From the NCBI RefSeq assembly GCF_900114775.1, contig NZ_FOUE01000003.1:310001-374000 (forward strand): a stretch of DNA of 64,000 nt, given 5' to 3'. The position numbers were made by a program, and so were the translations under genes. This DNA comes from Marinobacter zhejiangensis (GTDB taxonomy: Bacteria > Pseudomonadota > Gammaproteobacteria > Pseudomonadales > Oleiphilaceae). Shown in pieces: positions 1 through 8,281 of the stretch (position 1 is its first letter; each line of letters opens with the position of its first letter). The notes beneath the pieces were generated by a model. It was not told the DNA's origin, searched no databases, and saw nothing but the letters and a program-made list of their open reading frames with translations.

Positions 1-104
1 AGCCAAGCAGCTGCCCTGGATTTATTGGAATGGCATGCTCAAAGGGCATGAATGGCTGGCGAAACCAGCCAACCGACAAGTGTAAGTTGCGCGGAGCGAG
101 GTTG

Positions 105-1862
105 ATGTTGAATCGGTTTGCCAGGGTTCTACCCATCGTCCATTGGTTGAAGGACTATAACGGTGGGACCTTTGTCAGTGATAGCCTGGCGGCGGTCATT
201 GTGACCCTGATGCTGGTGCCCCAGGCATTGGCGTACGCATTGCTGGCGGGCCTTCCTGCGGAAGTGGGGCTTTATGCCAGTATGATTCCGCTTGTGGTTT
301 ACGCCCTCTTTGGAACCAGTGCCACGCTGGCGGTGGGGCCGGTTGCGGTTGCCTCGTTGATGACGGCTTCGGCGTTGGGGGGCATTGCCCAGGCCGGGTC
401 TCCTGAATACGTTGGAGCGGCCTTGGTGCTGGCGGCCCTGTCAGGGCTGATCCTGTTTGCCATGGGGGTTCTCAGGCTGGGTTTCCTGGCCAACTTTCTC
501 AGCCATCCAGTGATATCCGGATTCGTGACGGCGTCGGGCATCCTGATTGCCGGTAGCCAGATTGGCCATATCCTGGGAATCCAGGGCGGCGGCCACAACC
601 TGCTGGAAATGGGCCGGGGGCTCTGGCAACAGATTGCGGCCATCAACCCGGTCACCCTGGTGATTGGCGGCGGCGTGTTGGTGTATCTCTACCTGTGCCG
701 GCGCTTCCTCAAACCGGCATTGGTGGCCATTGGCCTGTCTGAGCGGCTGGCGGATCTGTCCAGCAAGGCGGCGCCGGTGTCTGCGGTGATTGTCACGACA
801 GCCGCAGCCTGGTTCTGGGATCTCGGCGAAGCCGGCGTCAAGCTGGTGGGCGAAGTGCCCAGCGGCCTGCCCAGCATCAGCCTGCCGCCCCTGGACCCTG
901 CGATCTGGAGCACGTTGTTGCCGGCAGCGGTACTGATCAGTCTGGTGGGGTTTGTCGAGTCGGTGTCGGTAGCGCAGACCCTCGCAGCCAAACGGCGGCA
1001 ACGGATTGATCCCAATGCCGAGTTGATTGCCCTTGGGCTGGCCAATGTGGGGGCTGGCGTGGGCGGTGGATCACCGGTATCCGGTGGTTTTTCGCGCTCC
1101 GTGGTGAACTTTGAAGCGGGCGCACAAACGCCAGTCGCCGGAGCCCTAACGGCTCTGGGCATCGCGATTGCCACTCTGACCATGACCGGCTTGCTGGCGT
1201 ATCTACCCAAGGCAACCCTGGCGGCCACCATTATCATCGCGATCAGCACCCTGATTGATTTTTCGGCGATTCGTCGCACCTTGTCGTACTCCAAGGCGGA
1301 TGGTGCCGCGATGTTGGCCACCATTGTGTTGACCTTGGTTCACGGCGTTGAGTTGGGGATTCTCGTTGGGGTGGGTATATCCCTGGGGTTGTATCTGTAT
1401 CGGACCAGTCGTCCTCACAGTGCGGTGGTTGGCCTGATTCCGGGTACCGAGCATTTCCGTAATGTGAGCCGTCACGATGTCCGTACCGATGACGCCACGA
1501 TTATTCTGCGGGTGGATGAAAGCCTGTACTTTGCCAACGCCCGTTACCTCGAGGATACGGTTCTGGAATTGGTATCTGCGCGGCCCCGGTTGAAGAATCT
1601 GGTACTGGCCTGCCAGGCGGTGAATGATATTGACGCCTCAGCCCTGGAAAGTCTGGAAGCCATCGATAAACGGCTGGCGGAAGCAGACATTACGTTGCAC
1701 CTGGCGGAAGTCAAAGGTCCGGTTATGGATCGCCTGAGGCGAACGGAGTTCTGTCGGGAACTGCGAGGGAGCATCTTCCTGAGTACCTATGAAGCCTGGC
1801 GTACCCTGGTGAACGCAACACCGGCCAAGGCGAAAGAGAAGCCCGTTACCCAGGGAGGGTAA
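105..1862 (+). CDS. SulP-family anion permease with C-terminal STAS domain
   Basis: Inner-membrane SulP transporter (sulfate/bicarbonate-type anion uptake; the substrate cannot be read from sequence). About 585 residues. The first ~430 are strongly hydrophobic with the SulP signature region GLYASMIPLVVYALFGTS near the N-terminus. A STAS domain fills roughly the last 130 residues (TDDATIILRVDESLYFANA onwards). I chose ATG 105 because it follows a GGAG at 92-95 and gives a start close to the first membrane segments. An in-frame ATG at 30 would add 25 polar residues not typical of the family. Monocistronic; its 3' end overlaps a perfect hairpin shared with the convergent gene. Family call is firm, substrate unknown. 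Confidence 0.9.
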   Translation: MLNRFARVLPIVHWLKDYNGGTFVSDSLAAVIVTLMLVPQALAYALLAGLPAEVGLYASMIPLVVYALFGTSATLAVGPVAVASLMTASALGGIAQAGSPEYVGAALVLAALSGLILFAMGVLRLGFLANFLSHPVISGFVTASGILIAGSQIGHILGIQGGGHNLLEMGRGLWQQIAAINPVTLVIGGGVLVYLYLCRRFLKPALVAIGLSERLADLSSKAAPVSAVIVTTAAAWFWDLGEAGVKLVGEVPSGLPSISLPPLDPAIWSTLLPAAVLISLVGFVESVSVAQTLAAKRRQRIDPNAELIALGLANVGAGVGGGSPVSGGFSRSVVNFEAGAQTPVAGALTALGIAIATLTMTGLLAYLPKATLAATIIIAISTLIDFSAIRRTLSYSKADGAAMLATIVLTLVHGVELGILVGVGISLGLYLYRTSRPHSAVVGLIPGTEHFRNVSRHDVRTDDATIILRVDESLYFANARYLEDTVLELVSARPRLKNLVLACQAVNDIDASALESLEAIDKRLAEADITLHLAEVKGPVMDRLRRTEFCRELRGSIFLSTYEAWRTLVNATPAKAKEKPVTQGG

Positions 1863-1867
1863 CGGGC
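1841..1867 (-). terminator. Hairpin between sulP-type gene and cpxP-like gene
   Basis: Perfect 11-bp stem (1841-1851 with 1857-1867) and 5-nt loop AGGGA, spanning the last codons and stop of the permease. Read on the minus strand it is followed by a T-rich run (TTCTCTTTC), so it most likely ends the convergent cpxP-like transcript. On the plus strand there is no T tract. Confidence 0.5.
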
Positions 1868-1878
1868 GTGAGCGCTAG

Positions 1879-2232
1879 TTACTTGTCGTCGAGTTCCTCA
1901 CAACGTTCCATCAGGCGGGCACGGTGCTCATCCCGCCGTTCCTGCCACTCTTGCTTCTGTTCTTCGTGGATCTCGGTCCAGGTCTGACGCTGTTCTTCGG
2001 TCAGCTGAAGGCGATCTGCCATTTCCGCCCACCGGGCTTCCATACGTTCGCGGCGGTCTTCCCGGTTGGCTGGCGCCTCCCCGGATTGCAGGCGTTCACA
2101 CATGGCTTCATCCGGCATGTGGTGGCGCGGACCATGGCCATCACGATCGGCAAAGGCGACTGGCGCTGCCAGGATGGTTGAGCACAGCAGGGCAGGGGCA
2201 AGAAAGCGGGTCAGTTTGGTCTGTTTCATCAT
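1879..2232 (-). CDS. Spy/CpxP-like periplasmic LTXXQ-motif protein
   Basis: 117-residue secreted protein: a signal peptide of ~28 residues ending APVAFA, then a highly charged helical mature part rich in Glu, Arg and Gln. It carries the LTXXQ-type motif LTEEQRQTW around residues 76-84. Spy/CpxP proteins are small periplasmic chaperones or dampers of envelope-stress signalling. The gene is divergent from a CpxR/CpxA-type pair, the same layout as cpxP-cpxRA in enterobacteria, which supports a role as the pathway's periplasmic feedback component. AGGAG lies just upstream of two tandem ATG codons (2232 and 2229); either could be used. The alternative is a generic heavy-metal-resistance LTXXQ protein. 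Confidence 0.75.
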   Translation of the reverse strand: MMKQTKLTRFLAPALLCSTILAAPVAFADRDGHGPRHHMPDEAMCERLQSGEAPANREDRRERMEARWAEMADRLQLTEEQRQTWTEIHEEQKQEWQERRDEHRARLMERCEELDDK

Positions 2233-2282
2233 TCAACTCCTGTGGTTGTGTATCTGTTGCCTCACAGTGTAGTCATCGCTTT

Positions 2283-2319
2283 GTCAACGGTTGTCAGCGC
2301 TGTGTAAAGGTTTTGCAAA
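2283..2319. promoter_or_regulatory. Candidate CpxR-type direct repeats in the divergent promoter
   Basis: Two half-site pairs resembling the enterobacterial CpxR pattern GTAAA-N5-GTAAA: GTCAA-N5-GTCAG at 2283-2297, and GTAAA-N6-GCAAA at 2304-2319. They lie between the cpxP-like gene and the response regulator, where autoregulation would be expected. A TAGAAT at 2359-2364 is a possible -10 for the regulator gene. Pattern-based only. Confidence 0.4.
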
Positions 2320-2391
2320 GCCCGTTGGGTGCTCGCCGGAGGGTTTTGGGGGGCGTGCTAGAATCTTGGCAGGTTGAGTGTGGGGGATGAT

Positions 2392-3078
2392 GTGCAGAAC
2401 CGCGTGTTGTTGATTGAAGACGATGAGGAGTTACGAACCCTGCTGGCGCGATACCTGAGCGGGCAGGGCTTCACGATGCGTGAGGCGGCCTGTGGTCAGG
2501 ACGGTCTGGCGCTGGCGGAAGAGTACCTCTGCGATGTGGTGGTTCTGGACATCATGCTGCCAGACATTAGCGGACTGGAAGTGCTGCGCCAGTTGCGCGC
2601 CCGGACCCACCTTCCCGTGGTGCTGCTGACTGCCAGGGGAGATGAAACGGATCGTATCGTCGGGTTTGAGGTCGGGGCGGATGACTATATCCCCAAACCC
2701 TGCAATCCCAGGGAGCTGGTGGCGCGCCTGCAGGCTTTGCTGCGACGTGTGAGCTGGGATCAGAAAGTGGAGCCTGCCCAGGTGAGCGCGGTGGGAGACC
2801 TTACCGTTGAGCCGGAGCGCCGCCGGGTGTTGCTGCGGGGCCAGCCTCTGGACCTGACAGCCACCGAGTTTGAAGTGCTTCAGGTATTGCTGGCCCATGC
2901 TGGCAGCGTGGTTCGCAAGACCGACCTGATGCAGTGGGCGTTGGGCCGGCGCCTGGCGACCCATGATCGTACCCTCGACATGCATATCAGTAACCTGCGC
3001 CGCAAGCTGGGTGAGGATGGCCAGGCCCGTATCGAGACGGTGCGGGGTCTTGGCTACAGCTACCGGGTGGCGTCATGA
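2392..3078 (+). CDS. cpxR: OmpR/CpxR-type response regulator
   Basis: About 228 residues: a receiver domain with the acidic pair at residues 10-11, phosphoacceptor Asp near residue 53 (VVVLDIMLPD) and the conserved Lys in YIPKPCNPREL, followed by an OmpR-type winged helix (TLDMHISNLRRKLG). DNA-binding partner of the downstream kinase. Start choice: GTG at 2392 follows GGGGGA at 2382-2387 and gives the usual short N-terminus before VLLIEDD. A TTG at 2374 would add six residues. Its stop overlaps the kinase start (ATGA), so the two are translationally coupled. Symbol given by analogy to the Cpx layout. Confidence 0.8.
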   Translation: MQNRVLLIEDDEELRTLLARYLSGQGFTMREAACGQDGLALAEEYLCDVVVLDIMLPDISGLEVLRQLRARTHLPVVLLTARGDETDRIVGFEVGADDYIPKPCNPRELVARLQALLRRVSWDQKVEPAQVSAVGDLTVEPERRRVLLRGQPLDLTATEFEVLQVLLAHAGSVVRKTDLMQWALGRRLATHDRTLDMHISNLRRKLGEDGQARIETVRGLGYSYRVAS

Positions 3079-4439
3079 GTGGGCGTCGGCGTTGGTTTCC
3101 CCTGTTCTGGCGAATTTTCCTGATGATCTGGCTGGCGATGGCCGGGACGGTTGTGATCAGCAACCTGGTCACCCGCGAGCTGGTGGAGCGCGAGCGGTCC
3201 GGGATTGAACGACAGCATGAGCTGCGGCAGGTGGGTGAAGAGGCGATCCGCATCCGTGAGCAAGAGGGGCGAGGTGCCATGCGGCGTTACCTGTTTCAGC
3301 AGAGCCATGAGCTGGATCTGAGAATTGTGCTGCTGGACGACGAACTGGAGGAGCGACTGCCGGACGAGGTTCGCCAGCGGATGGAGCGGGGCTGGCACCA
3401 CCAGCGCCCGGCCGTTGTTGAGTTCGATAACGACTACCGGTTGGTGGCCTGGCCCCGGGCCGGGGAGGCTGGGTGGTTGGACCCCCGCGTTTTCCGGTGG
3501 GTTGAGTGGGGACTGGCGGTGGTGCTGGTTTCGTTGGCTTGTTGGTGGGTGGCGCGCCTGATTGCCCGCCCACTACGCCACATGGAAGGTACGGCCCGGG
3601 CCATCGCCGATGGCGACCGGTCGTTGCGGGTGGGCCACCGGATCGCCAACCGGATGGACGAGATTGGTGCTCTGGCGACGGCCTTCAATGGTATGACGGA
3701 TCAGCTCTGTCACTTGCTGGAGCGCCAGAAACACCTGTTACGGGACATTTCCCATGACCTGAGAACACCCTTGATGCGCCAGCGAATTGCCATTGAACTT
3801 GCGGCGGACAGTGGCGCTGACCCGGAGCTGATGGCGAGCATTCTTCGTCAGAACGAGCGGCTGGAGAGCATGACGGCTCAGATTCTGTCGTTGTATCAGG
3901 TGCTGGAGCAGACGTCCGAGTTTGAGCGGGCGGCGGTAAAGCCGGTGGCGTTACTTCAGGAAGTACTGGCTGATGCGGCGGACTACGCTGAACACCAGGG
4001 GGTGGACTGTCACCTCGAGGCGTCTGCGGACAGTGCCGGGATTTCAGTGCTCGGGGATCGGCACTTTTTGCAGCGGGCATTGGACAACGTGCTACAGAAT
4101 GCCTTGGATCATACCCCGCCGGGAAAGGTGGTGCACTGCTCGGTTGCGCTGTCAGGGGGGGAGGTAGTGATCTCGATCACCGATGAGGGGCCGGGCGTTG
4201 CCGACGAGCTGCTGCCCCATCTGTTTGAGCCCTTTTACCGGGCTGATAAAGCCCGCACGGGGCAAGGCTGGGGGCTTGGGTTGGCGATTGCGCAAGGCAT
4301 CATCCGTTCCCATGATGGTACTATTGCCGCCCACAATGCCGGTAAGGCCGAAAGCCATAACGGCGAACTCCCGATGTCGGGAGGCGACAACCAGGGGTTA
4401 GCCGTGGTTATCCGGTTGCCGGTCTTTGTCGCAGGCTAA
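3075..4439 (+). CDS. cpxA: CpxA-like sensor histidine kinase
   Basis: 454-residue membrane kinase. One transmembrane segment near residues 10-30, a periplasmic sensor of ~110 residues with conspicuous Glu/Arg/Gln richness, a second segment around 140-165, HAMP, then the dimerisation/phosphotransfer H-box (ISHDLRTPLMRQR). The HATPase domain shows the N-box NVLQNALDHTPPG, G1 DEGPGVADELLPHLFEPFYR and G2 GLGLAIAQG. Short overlap with the regulator. The family is firm; assignment to envelope stress rests on the divergent cpxP-like neighbour. Confidence 0.8.
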   Translation: MSGRRRWFPLFWRIFLMIWLAMAGTVVISNLVTRELVERERSGIERQHELRQVGEEAIRIREQEGRGAMRRYLFQQSHELDLRIVLLDDELEERLPDEVRQRMERGWHHQRPAVVEFDNDYRLVAWPRAGEAGWLDPRVFRWVEWGLAVVLVSLACWWVARLIARPLRHMEGTARAIADGDRSLRVGHRIANRMDEIGALATAFNGMTDQLCHLLERQKHLLRDISHDLRTPLMRQRIAIELAADSGADPELMASILRQNERLESMTAQILSLYQVLEQTSEFERAAVKPVALLQEVLADAADYAEHQGVDCHLEASADSAGISVLGDRHFLQRALDNVLQNALDHTPPGKVVHCSVALSGGEVVISITDEGPGVADELLPHLFEPFYRADKARTGQGWGLGLAIAQGIIRSHDGTIAAHNAGKAESHNGELPMSGGDNQGLAVVIRLPVFVAG

Positions 4440-4634
4440 CGACGCATCTTTGGCGCTGGAGGCTTCTTCCAGATCTTCGGAGGCTTCGTCCGGATCCACG
4501 GGAAGGAGTTGATTTGCATTAGAGAAATCAATACCTTCCTGCAGCTCGTCGTCGCAGAACCGGAAGCCACAACCGGCTTTTTTCAGTTTTGCGGCGGGCG
4601 CGGTTCCTGGTGAGGGGGCGGTGTCTGTTGGCAT
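4398..4634 (-). CDS. Small acidic hypothetical protein (uncertain)
   Basis: Possible 78-residue ORF filling the 220-bp gap between the kinase and the YigZ gene, overlapping the kinase 3' end by about 42 bp. The product is Ala/Glu/Asp-rich with a CGFRFCDDEL segment and no recognised domain or signal peptide. Only a weak ribosome-binding site (AGG about 15-20 bp upstream). It could equally be a chance reading frame. I recognise no family. Confidence 0.35.
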   Translation of the reverse strand: MPTDTAPSPGTAPAAKLKKAGCGFRFCDDELQEGIDFSNANQLLPVDPDEASEDLEEASSAKDASLACDKDRQPDNHG

Positions 4635-4660
4635 ATTCGGTACGCTCAGGACCTTTCAAC

Positions 4661-5266
4661 ATGGCTAAAGATTATCCCATACCTGCTGGTTTCCTGGAAT
4701 GCGAGACTGAGGTCAAGAAAAGCCGTTTCATTGCCCGGGTTGCTCCGGTGGCTAACCGGGACGAGGTTCGAGGCTATGTGGATCAGGCCCATGCCGACCA
4801 CCCGGATGCCCGCCACGTCTGCTGGGCCTACCAGGTAGGCCGACCTGGCGCCGCCGCGGAAGCGGCCATGAATGATGACGGTGAGCCGTCCGGCACCGCC
4901 GGGAAACCGATCCTGAATGTGATACAGCACAAAGACATGGGAGACGTGCTGGTTATCGTTATCCGCTATTTCGGCGGCATCAAGCTGGGCGCAGGTGGAT
5001 TGGTGCGCGCCTACGCGGGGGCTGCGGAGTCGGTGCTGTCCCAGGTCGGGCGTGTGGTGCAGCCGGTGCTGGAAGGCCTGGAAATAGAAATGGGATTTGC
5101 CGAAGAGCAGCCGGTCCGGCATTGGTGTCAGCAGCACGGCTGCCAGATTGATGAGGTGAATTACGGGGCTGCGGTGACAGCACGGGTTGGGGTGCCTGAA
5201 GAGGCGCTGTCGTTATTCAAGGCATTCTGCGATGCCCATAAAATACGGTACAGTGATCCTGATTGA
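4661..5266 (+). CDS. yigZ: YigZ/IMPACT family protein
   Basis: 201 residues. The N-terminal UPF0029/IMPACT domain contains the family segments SRFIARVAPV, DARHVCWAYQ, NDDGEPSGTAGKPIL and VIVIRYFGGIKLGAGGLVRAY. A C-terminal DUF1949-like ferredoxin fold follows. Homologues are implicated in translation or ribosome-related regulation; the precise activity is unsettled. I chose ATG 4661 because AGGA sits at 4648-4651 and the encoded MAKDYPIPAGFLE start matches the family. The reading frame is open upstream to 4589 but that part is not conserved-looking. Confidence 0.9.
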   Translation: MAKDYPIPAGFLECETEVKKSRFIARVAPVANRDEVRGYVDQAHADHPDARHVCWAYQVGRPGAAAEAAMNDDGEPSGTAGKPILNVIQHKDMGDVLVIVIRYFGGIKLGAGGLVRAYAGAAESVLSQVGRVVQPVLEGLEIEMGFAEEQPVRHWCQQHGCQIDEVNYGAAVTARVGVPEEALSLFKAFCDAHKIRYSDPD

Positions 5267-5300
5267 AGGTGAAAAATTCTGGCTCTGGAGGGTATAGATC

Positions 5301-5828
5301 ATGCGCATAACCCACCTCATACTTGCCTTGTGTGTCGTGTTGAGCGGCTGTGCAGCAAATGTTGTGACTGATTACGATGCAGCCGCGTCATTTGATCAGT
5401 ACCAGTCCTGGGCCTTTTCTGGTGACCAGCAGGAATCCGGGTTCCTGTCGCTGGACAGTGCCCGGGTGGAAGCGGCCTTGGTGCGTGAGCTGAACGCCAA
5501 GAACCTGGTGCGGCGAGATGCCGACGAGGCAGATTTGCTGGTGTCCTATCAGCTGGTTCAGGAAGACCGGCTCGAAACCTATGGGTTTTCCTATGGGGTG
5601 GGGTTTGGTCATCGCAATTTCGGCTGGGGTCTGGCAACGGCGCCGCAGGTGCGTGAAGTCACCGAGGGCAAGCTGGTGGTCCGGCTCGCTGATCGGAACA
5701 CGCAGCAGGTTGTCTGGCAGGCTATCAGCAAGCGCTACCTCAACGAGAACCAGAGCCCGGAAACCCGCAGTGAGCTGATTGATGAATCGGTCACTGATAT
5801 GTTTGCCCTGTATCCGCCAGCGTTGTAA
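5301..5828 (+). CDS. DUF4136 lipoprotein
   Basis: 175-residue predicted lipoprotein: a short hydrophobic signal with lipobox LSGC (Cys at residue 16), then a DUF4136-type body (DYDAAASFDQYQSWAF near the start; VVRLADRNTQQVVWQA in the second half). These are envelope lipoproteins of unknown role. The cysteine is followed by Ala-Ala-Asn, which does not suggest inner-membrane retention, so outer-membrane location is likely. It starts 34 bp after yigZ and may share its transcript. Confidence 0.8.
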   Translation: MRITHLILALCVVLSGCAANVVTDYDAAASFDQYQSWAFSGDQQESGFLSLDSARVEAALVRELNAKNLVRRDADEADLLVSYQLVQEDRLETYGFSYGVGFGHRNFGWGLATAPQVREVTEGKLVVRLADRNTQQVVWQAISKRYLNENQSPETRSELIDESVTDMFALYPPAL

Positions 5829-5859
5829 TCGATCCATTCATATCTAGCTTGGACTGACC

Positions 5860-6225
5860 ATGAAGAAGCAATCGCTCAAAGACCTCGGTGGCCTGGTGTA
5901 CTCAACCGATCAGGGCCGGATGTGCCCCGGATGCCGCCAACCCACCGATCAATGTCAGTGCAAGAATGACGAACGTCCCGCCGGTGACGGTGTGGTCAGG
6001 GTTAGCCGTGAAACCAAGGGCCGGAAGGGCAAGGGCGTTACACTGGTAACCGGAATCCCGCTCGGGGACGCGGAACTCAAAGCCTTTGCGAAGGTAATGA
6101 AGGCCCGGTGTGGCACCGGTGGCACGGTTAAAGACGGTGTCGTGGAGATTCAGGGTGACCAGCGTGACGTGTTGGTGCCTTTGTTGCAGGCGGAAGGTTG
6201 GGTGGTCAAGCGTGCCGGTGGCTGA
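5860..6225 (+). CDS. yciH: SUI1/eIF1-like translation factor YciH
   Basis: 121 residues. A Cys-rich N-terminus (CPGCRQPTDQCQC, suggestive of metal binding) precedes a SUI1 domain with the hallmarks GRKGKGVTLVTGI and CGTGGTVKDGVVEIQGDQR. Bacterial YciH resembles eukaryotic eIF1 and has been linked to start-site fidelity. It lies 31 bp downstream of the DUF4136 lipoprotein gene. Confidence 0.9.
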   Translation: MKKQSLKDLGGLVYSTDQGRMCPGCRQPTDQCQCKNDERPAGDGVVRVSRETKGRKGKGVTLVTGIPLGDAELKAFAKVMKARCGTGGTVKDGVVEIQGDQRDVLVPLLQAEGWVVKRAGG

Positions 6226-6325
6226 GGGTCTGCCTGGGGGGTGGCCAAAGGTCGTCGATCATTCCCGGGCATGGCCCGTTATCATGGCAGTTTCTATAGG
6301 TGGATGTTCCAGCGGAGGATAAGGA

Positions 6326-7582
6326 ATGCACATTCTGGTAATGGGAGCCGGAGTGGTCGGGGTTACGTCGGCCTGGTATCTGCGCAAAGCCGGATATGAC
6401 GTGACCGTAGTGGATCGCCAGAGCAAGGCTGGTCTTGAGACCAGTTATGCCAATGGTGGACAGGTTTCGGTATCTCACGCGGAACCCTGGGCCAACCCGT
6501 CCGCACCACTGAAAGTGCTCAAGTGGCTCAGCCAGCCAGATGCACCACTCCTGTTCAAACCCCGCCTTGATCCCGCGCAGTGGCGCTGGGCGATCAGTTT
6601 TCTTGGTCAATGCACGTCGGCCAAGGCGGCCTACAACATCCGCCAGATGGTGAACCTGGGCACCTATAGCCGGTCCTGCTTGCAGGCACTCCGGGACGAA
6701 TTGGGCCTCCAGTATGACCAGCTCAGCAAAGGCATCCTGCACTTCTACACCAATCCAGCCGAGTTCGAGGCGGCATTGGAGCCCTCCCGCCAGATGCGTG
6801 AGCTGGGATGTGACCGTCAGGTGGTGGATGCGAACCGGGCCGTGGAACTGGAGCCAGCGATGGCGCCGTTCCGTCACCGCATTGCCGGTGCCACTTACAC
6901 CAGCGAGGACGAGTCGGGTGATGCCCGCAAGTTTACCCAGGCGCTGGCGCAGCAGGCCGAAGCGGCCGGGGTGCAGTTCCGTTACAGCACGGATGTATTG
7001 GGCTTTGACCACACCCGGGAGCGGATTCTGGGGGTGCACACACTGAAAGACGGTGTCCACGAAACCCTCAGGGCGGATAGCTACGTACTCAGCCTGGGCA
7101 GCTTCAGTGCCATTCTGGCGCGCCAACTGGGACTGACGCTGAACATTTACCCGGCAAAAGGCTATTCCATTACTGTACCGGTCAAGAGCGAGGAGGCTGC
7201 CTATCAGGTGAGCCTCACGGACGATGAGTACAAGCTGGTCTATTCCCGGTTAGGGGATCGGCTACGGGTGGCAGGCACCGCTGAGCTCAACGGGTATAGC
7301 CGGGAACTGGATCCCACCCGCTGTCGTGCCATTGTTCGCCGCAGCGCCGAACTGATGCCGGATGCGGGGCATTGGGATCAGGCCGAGTTCTGGACCGGGC
7401 TGCGCCCGGCTACGCCCTCCAACGTCCCCTACATCGGCCGGAGCCATTATGGCAACCTGTTCCTGAATACTGGCCACGGAACCCTGGGGTGGACTCACTC
7501 CTGTGGTTCCGCAGCGGCGCTGGCAGATATTGTTCAGGGTAAACGTCCAGAGGTGAACTTCGCCTTTACCGGGCTGGCCTGA
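6326..7582 (+). CDS. dadA: D-amino acid dehydrogenase small subunit
   Basis: 418-residue FAD-dependent oxidoreductase. The ADP-binding motif GAGVVGVTSAWYLRKAGY opens the protein, DRQSKAGLETSYANGGQVSVSHAEPWANP follows as in DadA, and the C-terminus keeps the GHGTLGWTHSCGSA flavin motif. DadA oxidatively deaminates D-amino acids (classically D-alanine) at the inner membrane, feeding electrons to the respiratory chain. A strong RBS (GGAGGATAAGGA) precedes ATG 6326. No racemase (dadX) is adjacent. Confidence 0.92.
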   Translation: MHILVMGAGVVGVTSAWYLRKAGYDVTVVDRQSKAGLETSYANGGQVSVSHAEPWANPSAPLKVLKWLSQPDAPLLFKPRLDPAQWRWAISFLGQCTSAKAAYNIRQMVNLGTYSRSCLQALRDELGLQYDQLSKGILHFYTNPAEFEAALEPSRQMRELGCDRQVVDANRAVELEPAMAPFRHRIAGATYTSEDESGDARKFTQALAQQAEAAGVQFRYSTDVLGFDHTRERILGVHTLKDGVHETLRADSYVLSLGSFSAILARQLGLTLNIYPAKGYSITVPVKSEEAAYQVSLTDDEYKLVYSRLGDRLRVAGTAELNGYSRELDPTRCRAIVRRSAELMPDAGHWDQAEFWTGLRPATPSNVPYIGRSHYGNLFLNTGHGTLGWTHSCGSAAALADIVQGKRPEVNFAFTGLA

Positions 7583-7587
7583 GTTGG

Positions 7588-8076
7588 TTAGCCGGGTTCG
7601 CCCGGCTGCTGTTTTTTGCGCACGTACAGCACCTTGCGTACCGTTGCCACCGTTTCCCCCTGCTCATCAACGATATTCACATCCCATTCCGGCAGGTATT
7701 TCTTGCCATCAGCGGTGGCCTGGATGATTTCCTGGAGCTTTTCTTCGGTGACCTCAAAATGCGCCGATACGGTACCGCGACCGGGGCGGACGAACTCGAT
7801 GCAGGCCGACTTGTCCCAGACAATGTAGTCCTTGCCCAGACGGTTCATCAGCAACAGCATGTACATCGGGTCGACCATGCTGTAGAGCGAACCGCCAAAG
7901 TGGGTGCCTACGTAGTTAGTGTTGTACCAGCTGAGCTTCATCTCAACCGTGGCTGAGCTGTAATCGTCGGCAATCTGGGTAACCCGCACGCCCGCTCCGA
8001 CATAGGGACCGTAGACGTTGATGATTTTTCGGATGCCGTTCGGGCTACTGATCCAGTGTCGAAGTTTCGACATCAT
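7588..8076 (-). CDS. DUF4442 hotdog-fold thioesterase-like protein
   Basis: 162 residues resembling the DUF4442/YiiD-type hotdog family: a helix followed by [18 protein letters not shown], the usual hotdog turn with a His-Phe-Gly-Gly motif, then beta strands with [19 protein letters not shown]. Probably acts on acyl-CoA or acyl-ACP thioesters; substrate unknown. Two ATG codons start the frame (8076 and 8073). It converges on dadA with only five bases between stops. The upstream region holds a TTCATC/GATGAA palindrome (8106-8123). Confidence 0.75.
   Translation of the reverse strand: MMSKLRHWISSPNGIRKIINVYGPYVGAGVRVTQIADDYSSATVEMKLSWYNTNYVGTHFGGSLYSMVDPMYMLLLMNRLGKDYIVWDKSACIEFVRPGRGTVSAHFEVTEEKLQEIIQATADGKKYLPEWDVNIVDEQGETVATVRKVLYVRKKQQPGEPG
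7590..7617 (+). terminator. Rho-independent terminator of dadA
   Basis: Stem AGCCGGG/CCCGGCT (7590-7596, 7601-7607), loop TTCG, then GCTGTTTTTT. It lies inside the last codons of the convergent DUF4442 gene, so one stretch serves as both coding sequence and terminator. Confidence 0.8.
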
Positions 8077-8248
8077 GGCGGAATATCCTCGCTTCTTGAG
8101 CGAACTTCATCAAAATGGATGAATATTCGGGGAAATGGATGGCTCAGGGGAAAGGCCATTTGAACCGGGCAGGATTATAACCGTGTGGGACAGCGTTACG
8201 ACAGGTTTACATCAGGGTTGGTACAAGGTGGCGGGGGATTGAATCGGA

Positions 8249-8270
8249 CCCGCAGGGATTCCCCTGCGGG
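8249..8270 (-). terminator. GC-rich hairpin after acyl-CoA ligase gene
   Basis: Perfect 9-bp stem (8249-8257 with 8262-8270) and loop ATTC, just beyond the stop of the minus-strand acyl-CoA ligase. No clear T tract follows, so it may protect the 3' end or act as a weak terminator. Confidence 0.35.
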
Positions 8271-8281
8271 CCTGGCGGGGC

